In this document: positions 5,991 to 6,723 of the stretch, one piece after another | Layout of the letters: each line of letters starts with the position of its first letter | Position numbering within the stretch: position 1 is the first letter of the stretch | NCBI GenBank assembly: GCA_014379915.1 | Contig: JACMKV010000440.1 | Coordinates: forward strand, 1-6,723 | Reading direction: 5' to 3' | DNA: 6,723 bases | Source of the DNA: Burkholderiales bacterium | GTDB taxonomy: Bacteria; Pseudomonadota; Gammaproteobacteria; Burkholderiales; JACMKV01 | The notes under the pieces: model-generated | Told to the model about the DNA's origin: nothing | Seen by the model: only the letters and a program-made list of their open reading frames with translations | Databases searched by the model: none | Position numbers and translations under genes: made by a program

Positions 5991-6536
5991 GTGAAAAAGC
6001 TTGTCACAACGCGCTATTCTGAATGCAAGTATTCGGCGTTCATCAGCTACTCTTTGGCCGATGACACGCTATCCAATTTCTGGATTTCCAATTTCAGAAA
6101 GGATTTCGAAGTTCTTCTGAAAGCCAAGCTCAACCGCCAGGAAAACGGCGCTCGTCCCTTGCATCTTTCCAAAGAACAACCGGTAGTCGGTGGCGACTTG
6201 AGCAAAGAGTTACACGAGAGAATCAAACAATCGTTCTGCATGATGATCATGGTTTACGAAGACTATGTTGAATCGGACTGGTGTTTGAAAGAACTCGATT
6301 ATTTCAAGGAGTTGTTTAGCGACTTTGGCTTGGAACACCGCTTGTATTTACTCGTCTTGTCCGAAAAATCCAAACAACTCGTGCATGCACACAAGCGTCT
6401 GCAGGACAAAATATTGAAAGATCAGGTTTGGGTGGACTGCTTTTACTCTCCCGATGACGAGCCATATTACCCCTACCTGGATGATGGCATTACAAAAAAA
6501 GCCTCGTTACGACAAACTATTGAAAAAATTGCTTGA
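5991..6536 (+). CDS. TIR-domain protein, probable NADase effector (C-terminus possibly truncated by a frame change)
   Basis: With the GTG start this is a 181-residue protein made up almost wholly of a TIR domain. Strand A is YSAFISYS (14-21) followed by the acidic DD at 24-25. A loop with SKEQPVVGGDL (60-70) and helix KELHERIKQS occupy the BB-loop region, and CMMIMVYEDY (83-92) is a core strand. SDWCLKELDYF (95-105) matches the S-x-W-C-x-x-E-L motif, in which the glutamate (E101) is the catalytic residue of NAD-cleaving bacterial TIR domains. LYLLVLSEKS (118-127) and DQVWVDCFY (144-152) are later strands. The usual last TIR helix is missing from this frame, but it appears in the +1 frame just beyond a seven-A run. 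Codon use is more AT-rich than in the left-hand genes, suggesting transfer. Such proteins are commonly anti-phage effectors that deplete NAD or make signalling nucleotides; that role here is inference. Confidence 0.85.
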   Translation: MKKLVTTRYSECKYSAFISYSLADDTLSNFWISNFRKDFEVLLKAKLNRQENGARPLHLSKEQPVVGGDLSKELHERIKQSFCMMIMVYEDYVESDWCLKELDYFKELFSDFGLEHRLYLLVLSEKSKQLVHAHKRLQDKILKDQVWVDCFYSPDDEPYYPYLDDGITKKASLRQTIEKIA

Positions 6537-6723
6537 GGATCTGGTTCCTAAAATCAGGACTGACGCGACTTACATTACGCCCGCACTCGACGAGCCCGCT
6601 TTCCTTGCCGATTCTTTCCGGATTTTTGTAGAAGGCAATCCCAACGAGCCCGGCCTGTGGGCGGCGCTAAAAACTTGCGTTGAAAAGAGGTGGCAGGAGT
6701 TCGGCCGCGATTTGGGCGCGCAA
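6481..6723 (+). CDS. Continuation of the TIR protein or separate overlapping gene (3' partial, unrecognised domain)
   Basis: This frame is open from 6418 to the window edge. Candidate starts are ATG 6454, 6481 and 6484; none has a good ribosome binding site. The reading PRYDKLLKKLLEDLVPKIRT forms an amphipathic helix that would fit well as the final helix of the TIR domain encoded just upstream. A new segment follows (ITPALDEPAFLADSFRIF, then LWAALKTCVEKRWQEFGRDL) that I do not recognise. Overlap with the TIR frame is 56 bases if ATG 6481 is used, longer than usual for coupled genes. Either this is a second gene of a TIR operon, or the two frames are one gene split by a one-base difference at the A7 run (6494-6500). 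The coding nature of the frame after 6536 is well supported; the start is not. Confidence 0.6.
   Translation, partial: MMALQKKPRYDKLLKKLLEDLVPKIRTDATYITPALDEPAFLADSFRIFVEGNPNEPGLWAALKTCVEKRWQEFGRDLGAQ

Noticed and set aside
5906..6022. 38-codon ORF running across the TIR ribosome binding site (possible leader peptide)
   Set aside because: No ribosome binding site of its own, and it overlaps the strong site that serves the TIR gene. Chance is the simpler explanation.
6243..6250. Third ATGATCAT palindrome, inside the TIR gene
   Set aside because: A single 8-base palindrome within coding sequence (encoding M-I-M) without a second copy at the 12-base period; likely coincidence.
6492..6501. Programmed -1 ribosomal frameshift at A-AAA-AAG in the TIR gene
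   Set aside because: A -1 shift from the TIR frame does not enter the downstream open frame, which needs +1 or -2. The slip hypothesis is therefore framed as an indel or transcript slippage instead.

Overview
The window comes from a GC-rich bacterial chromosome. A sample 60-base line inside the oxidoreductase (3601-3660) is 60% G+C, and codon use is strongly third-position GC. The dispersed hairpin repeats between genes (arms reading AGCCCGGATG and CATCCGGGCT, and arms reading AGCCACAGAG and CTCTGTGGCT) are of kinds common in Proteobacteria. A proteobacterium, perhaps a betaproteobacterium, is my best guess, held with low to moderate confidence.

Left region (1-2448, plus strand): three tightly packed genes that look like the end of one operon. 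They are the 3' end of an unrecognised beta-rich protein, a small two-helix membrane protein starting 16 bases later, and an exported or lipid-anchored HELGH zinc metallopeptidase whose start overlaps the end of the membrane protein gene. Together they suggest an envelope-associated module, but its biological role cannot be read from the sequence.

Middle region (2449-4922): an intergenic stretch with two tandem degenerate hairpin repeats leads into a 630-residue GMC-family FAD oxidoreductase. This enzyme carries about 155 extra N-terminal residues that look like a beta-sandwich. A long imperfect inverted repeat follows, between the 3' ends of the oxidoreductase and of the convergent minus-strand pair.

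Right region (4923-6723): a minus-strand two-gene unit encodes a ribbon-helix-helix DNA-binding protein and a small helical protein, coupled by a TGATG overlap. A double ATGATCAT palindrome upstream is a likely autoregulatory operator. A 559-base gap without a convincing gene separates it from a plus-strand TIR-domain gene. Base composition drops here: the line 6301-6360 in the TIR gene is 42% G+C, so the TIR gene looks acquired. The TIR gene has a good sigma70-type promoter (TTGTCA, 17 bases, CATAAT), a strong ribosome binding site, and an intact candidate catalytic glutamate.

The most interesting point is the 3' end of the TIR gene. Its frame ends at 6536, just after a run of seven A residues (6494-6500). 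The +1 frame stays open across that point to the end of the window and reads as the natural continuation of the TIR domain. This may be a single TIR-effector gene split by a one-base slip (real inactivation, phase variation, transcript slippage or an assembly error), or two overlapping genes. TIR NADases of this type are often anti-phage or signalling effectors, so the right edge is the best candidate for an undescribed defence system. The window ends before its second half can be identified.
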